DNA from: Arenibacter aquaticus
GTDB lineage: Bacteria; Bacteroidota; Bacteroidia; Flavobacteriales; Flavobacteriaceae
DNA: 64,000 nt
NCBI RefSeq assembly: GCF_003957295.1
Contig: NZ_RQPJ01000001.1
Coordinates: 558,001-622,000, forward strand
Reading direction: 5' to 3'
Positions 62,119 to 64,000 of this stretch are shown piece after piece (within the stretch, counting starts at the first letter, position 1; each line of letters opens with the position of its first letter). The notes under the pieces were generated by a model. That model saw only the letters and a list, made by a program, of their open reading frames with translations, did not search any database and had not been told where the DNA came from. Position numbers and translations under genes: made by a program.

Positions 62119-62274
62119 TCAAGGTCGCATTACCCTTTCATAGGCCATCTGATACAAATCGGTTAGTTCCCTATTGGGATTCTTAATACGGATGGTCTCC
62201 AAATAGGCCAATAATTCTTCGCGTTTGTTGTGGTGGTGCGCATCCAATAGGATATCTTCGATAGTGTTGCTCAT
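62119..62274 (-). CDS. Small protein of unknown function
   Basis: 51 residues from ATG 62274 (MSNTIEDILLDAHHHNKREE to AYERVMRP). The frame extends 30 codons upstream, but this start looks natural. It reads as two amphipathic helices with a conserved-looking core (LLAYLETIRIKNPNRELTDLYQ, given here with breaks in mind). No signal peptide or membrane segment. I do not recognise a family. It is probably a real cytosolic small protein, as its composition is that of coding sequence. Confidence 0.6.
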   Translation of the reverse strand: MSNTIEDILLDAHHHNKREELLAYLETIRIKNPNRELTDLYQMAYERVMRP

Positions 62275-62716
62275 ATTTATAGTTTTAAGTTTGTTGCTAT
62301 TGTTGATATTCCATAATACCACTTGGCCTTGAGCCGGTCCAATTCCTATATCACCACAATCCAATTCAGCACAAGCCTATGCCTTACCTACTTCCTTATT
62401 TTTCCACTTCGCTTGGCTTTTGAATTTCCTCGCTCCTATTTTTAGTCTAAGCTATTCGCCGTGTTACGCAAACGATTTCGTAAACTAATCTTACTATTAG
62501 TTCCTTACAAAAGTCCGCCATTAAATGCAGCTACACAACCTCAAAACGCCTAAATGACGATATTTTTTATGCCTAAAACATAAAAAAATAAAGTAAAATG
62601 AGCTTTTTGTATTGATGGGTTTTAGATAGTGGGGATTAATAAGTAAAAAGTAGTTGTTGTGCGTTAAGTTCAGCAAAACTTTTACCAAACCCCATGGGGT
62701 CTTTTGCAGAAAACGC
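62275..62716. other. Intergenic stretch without a clear gene
   Basis: 442 bases between the small gene and the serine hydrolase, both on the minus strand. I see no gene. An inverted pair AACTAAT (62483)/ATTAGTT (62496) with a six-base spacer is present; it may be chance in AT-rich DNA. Confidence 0.5.
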
Positions 62717-63754
62717 TTAGTGCTGCTTTTGCCTTTTTAGAATTTTAACAATTCTATTGTTTATAATCTCAGACAGGTTCCAATTGTACAGTTTGGAATC
62801 GGTGGTGCTATAAAAGGCTATTACCACCGCATCCAGTTCCTTGTCATATTCTGCGAAGCTTTGGTATCCCGGGACCCAACCGCCGTGTTCATACTCATAA
62901 ATAGAATCATAAATTTCCCGTTCACCCTGTTTAAATACAGATCCATTGTTCAATGCCCTAAGAAATGCACCTGTATCTTCTGCTGTGGCCAACATACCGT
63001 GATCGTCTGTCTTTAAATCATAGGGATGTCCTACATGATAGCCGCTCATTACATGGTCTAAATTCACTTCACCCAATGAACCATAGGTATGGTCAAGGTG
63101 TAATGGTCTTAGAATTTCTTCCTGTATAAATTGAAAATTCCCATACCCTAGGGTATTATCCATTATTTTATTGATCAACAGGTAATTGGTATTGCAGTAT
63201 TCATAATCTTCACTTGGCTCAAAGTTGGCCGGTTTGTCCAGGATCAATGCCAGGCTTTCTTCATAGGTCTGTGTAGGTGCGGCCCAAAAATTGTAGGCAT
63301 CCGTAAAATTGGGAATGCCACTTCTATGTTGTAACATCAATCGCAGGGTAATTTTATCGGCGTTCTCTATTCTTCCTTTTAACTCCGGCAGATAATGAGC
63401 CAAGGACTTATCCAAATCCAAGCGTTTATCGGCAACCAATTTGGTAACCGCCACCGCATCATATAGCTTGCTGATACTGGCCAGCTTAAATAGGGCCTTG
63501 GGCCTAGCAGGTATCTTGGTTTCCCTATTATGCCACCCGGCAGCATAATGCTGTGGGGGATTACCCGCTAGGTCTACATAGACAATCATTCCGTCGAACC
63601 CATGGTCTATAGCCTCATCCAACTGTTCTTGCACCGTATCCGGTAGAGGAAGTATCCATGCCTTTACCAAAAGCCAGGGTACAAAGTACAGGGAGGCTAT
63701 GGATGCGACAATCAATGTTATACCAAATATTTGTCTTGCTTTACTCTTGGCCAT
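62717..63754 (-). CDS. Serine hydrolase, class C beta-lactamase family
   Basis: 345 residues. The N-terminal hydrophobic segment (IFGITLIVASIASLYFVPWL, ~9-28) is a membrane anchor or signal. Active-site motifs are KLASISK (S93 and K96, the SxxK motif), YCN (Y186 to N188) and EHGGW late in the chain in place of KTG. This is the esterase/peptidase type of the penicillin-binding fold, not a clear antibiotic-resistance enzyme. It is cell-envelope located, and substrate unknown. It has no evident link to the sugar locus. Confidence 0.88.
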   Translation of the reverse strand: MAKSKARQIFGITLIVASIASLYFVPWLLVKAWILPLPDTVQEQLDEAIDHGFDGMIVYVDLAGNPPQHYAAGWHNRETKIPARPKALFKLASISKLYDAVAVTKLVADKRLDLDKSLAHYLPELKGRIENADKITLRLMLQHRSGIPNFTDAYNFWAAPTQTYEESLALILDKPANFEPSEDYEYCNTNYLLINKIMDNTLGYGNFQFIQEEILRPLHLDHTYGSLGEVNLDHVMSGYHVGHPYDLKTDDHGMLATAEDTGAFLRALNNGSVFKQGEREIYDSIYEYEHGGWVPGYQSFAEYDKELDAVVIAFYSTTDSKLYNWNLSEIINNRIVKILKRQKQH

Positions 63755-63865
63755 ATAAGCTTAGGTAGGAGGTTTTCTTAAATGTGGTGCTTCTAAGATT
63801 GCTAATGGCTAGTAGCTTCTCAGAACCGTTTTATTTATAGGATCTAAATATAAGAATAGTTAGCG

Positions 63866-64000
63866 TTATTTTTCGGCATCTGCCAACTTCTTGGTGTCCA
63901 CATACTGCTGAAAGGCCAAAATTTTCCCCTCGTCGTTAAGTGTCCATAAATGTGCTGCCTGTGCATTATAAGCCTTAGAGGTTTCCTTTACTTTGGCATC
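63866..64000 (-). CDS. C-terminus of a probable NTF2/SnoaL-like protein, 5' part outside window
   Basis: The minus frame runs from base 64000 to the TAA at 63868-63866, giving 44 residues. The part AHLWTLNDEGKILAFQQYVD with the following TKKLADAEK resembles the last strand and helix of SnoaL-like proteins, where a final strand often carries a phrase like KI..FRQYVDT. It lies 111 bases upstream of the serine hydrolase in the same direction. The rest of the gene is not visible, so the family call is weak. Confidence 0.5.
   Translation of the reverse strand, partial: DAKVKETSKAYNAQAAHLWTLNDEGKILAFQQYVDTKKLADAEK

Noticed and set aside
62717..63754. Antibiotic-resistance beta-lactamase
   Set aside because: The SxxK and YxN motifs fit the wide class C/esterase family, but the third motif is HGG, not KTG, and a membrane-anchored N-terminus suggests a housekeeping hydrolase.

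Overview
The window reads as chromosomal DNA of a marine Flavobacteriaceae-type Bacteroidetes. The grounds are two SusC/SusD pairs, an ECF sigma factor/FecR pair beside a SusC that carries an STN domain, many lipobox lipoproteins, AT-rich intergenic DNA, promoter-like boxes close to the Bacteroidetes TTTG/TAnnTTTG pattern, and a large set of sulfatases and fucosidases as used on algal sulfated polysaccharides. Genus cannot be told from the sequence alone.

Left arm (1-21.6 kb, minus strand): one long, tightly spaced cluster, read right to left. It runs AraC regulator, L-fuconate dehydratase, SDR dehydrogenase, GH29 lipoprotein with discoidin domain, GH141-like beta-helix protein with C-terminal PDZ, sulfatase, fumarylacetoacetate-hydrolase-family enzyme, GH31, sialate O-acetylesterase-like esterase, GH95, GH29, sulfatase, and a five-bladed-propeller/GH29 fusion that runs off the left edge. 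Exported enzymes would strip sulfate, acetyl and fucosyl (and possibly galactosyl or related alpha-linked) groups. The cytosolic trio belongs to the non-phosphorylating oxidative L-fucose pathway, which ends in pyruvate and lactate.

Middle (21.8-46.2 kb, mostly plus strand): FecI-type sigma, FecR, SusC1/SusD1, a strong two-way terminator, a minus-strand AraC divergent to a PhyH dioxygenase and a TIM-barrel sugar isomerase, then SusC2/SusD2, an NPCBM plus TIM-barrel putative glycosidase, a GH95-like enzyme with altered catalytic residues, a second GH141-like beta-helix protein, a decayed gene remnant and a Tat-exported Gfo/Idh/MocA protein. Together the two arms form a polysaccharide utilisation locus (PUL), most likely for a fucose-containing, sulfated and acetylated polysaccharide. 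No known endo-fucanase family was recognised.

Right part (46.2-64 kb): a gene-free repeat island of about 1.35 kb, an esterase, then a compact thioredoxin/ApbE/DUF4266/DUF3570 cassette (probably an extracytoplasmic flavin or redox system), a three-domain kinase/M23 peptidase/aminotransferase fusion, a Tat-exported DapA-family aldolase, a small secreted protein, an esterase-GH43 fusion, a LacI regulator divergent to a sugar-dehydrogenase-like lipoprotein, a small protein, a class-C beta-lactamase-family hydrolase and the tail of a probable NTF2-like protein. No tRNA, rRNA, CRISPR array, transposase or integrase was seen.

All calls come from reading sequence and motifs by eye. Family names for the less conserved enzymes (GH141-like, the 937-residue protein, the propeller domain) are provisional.
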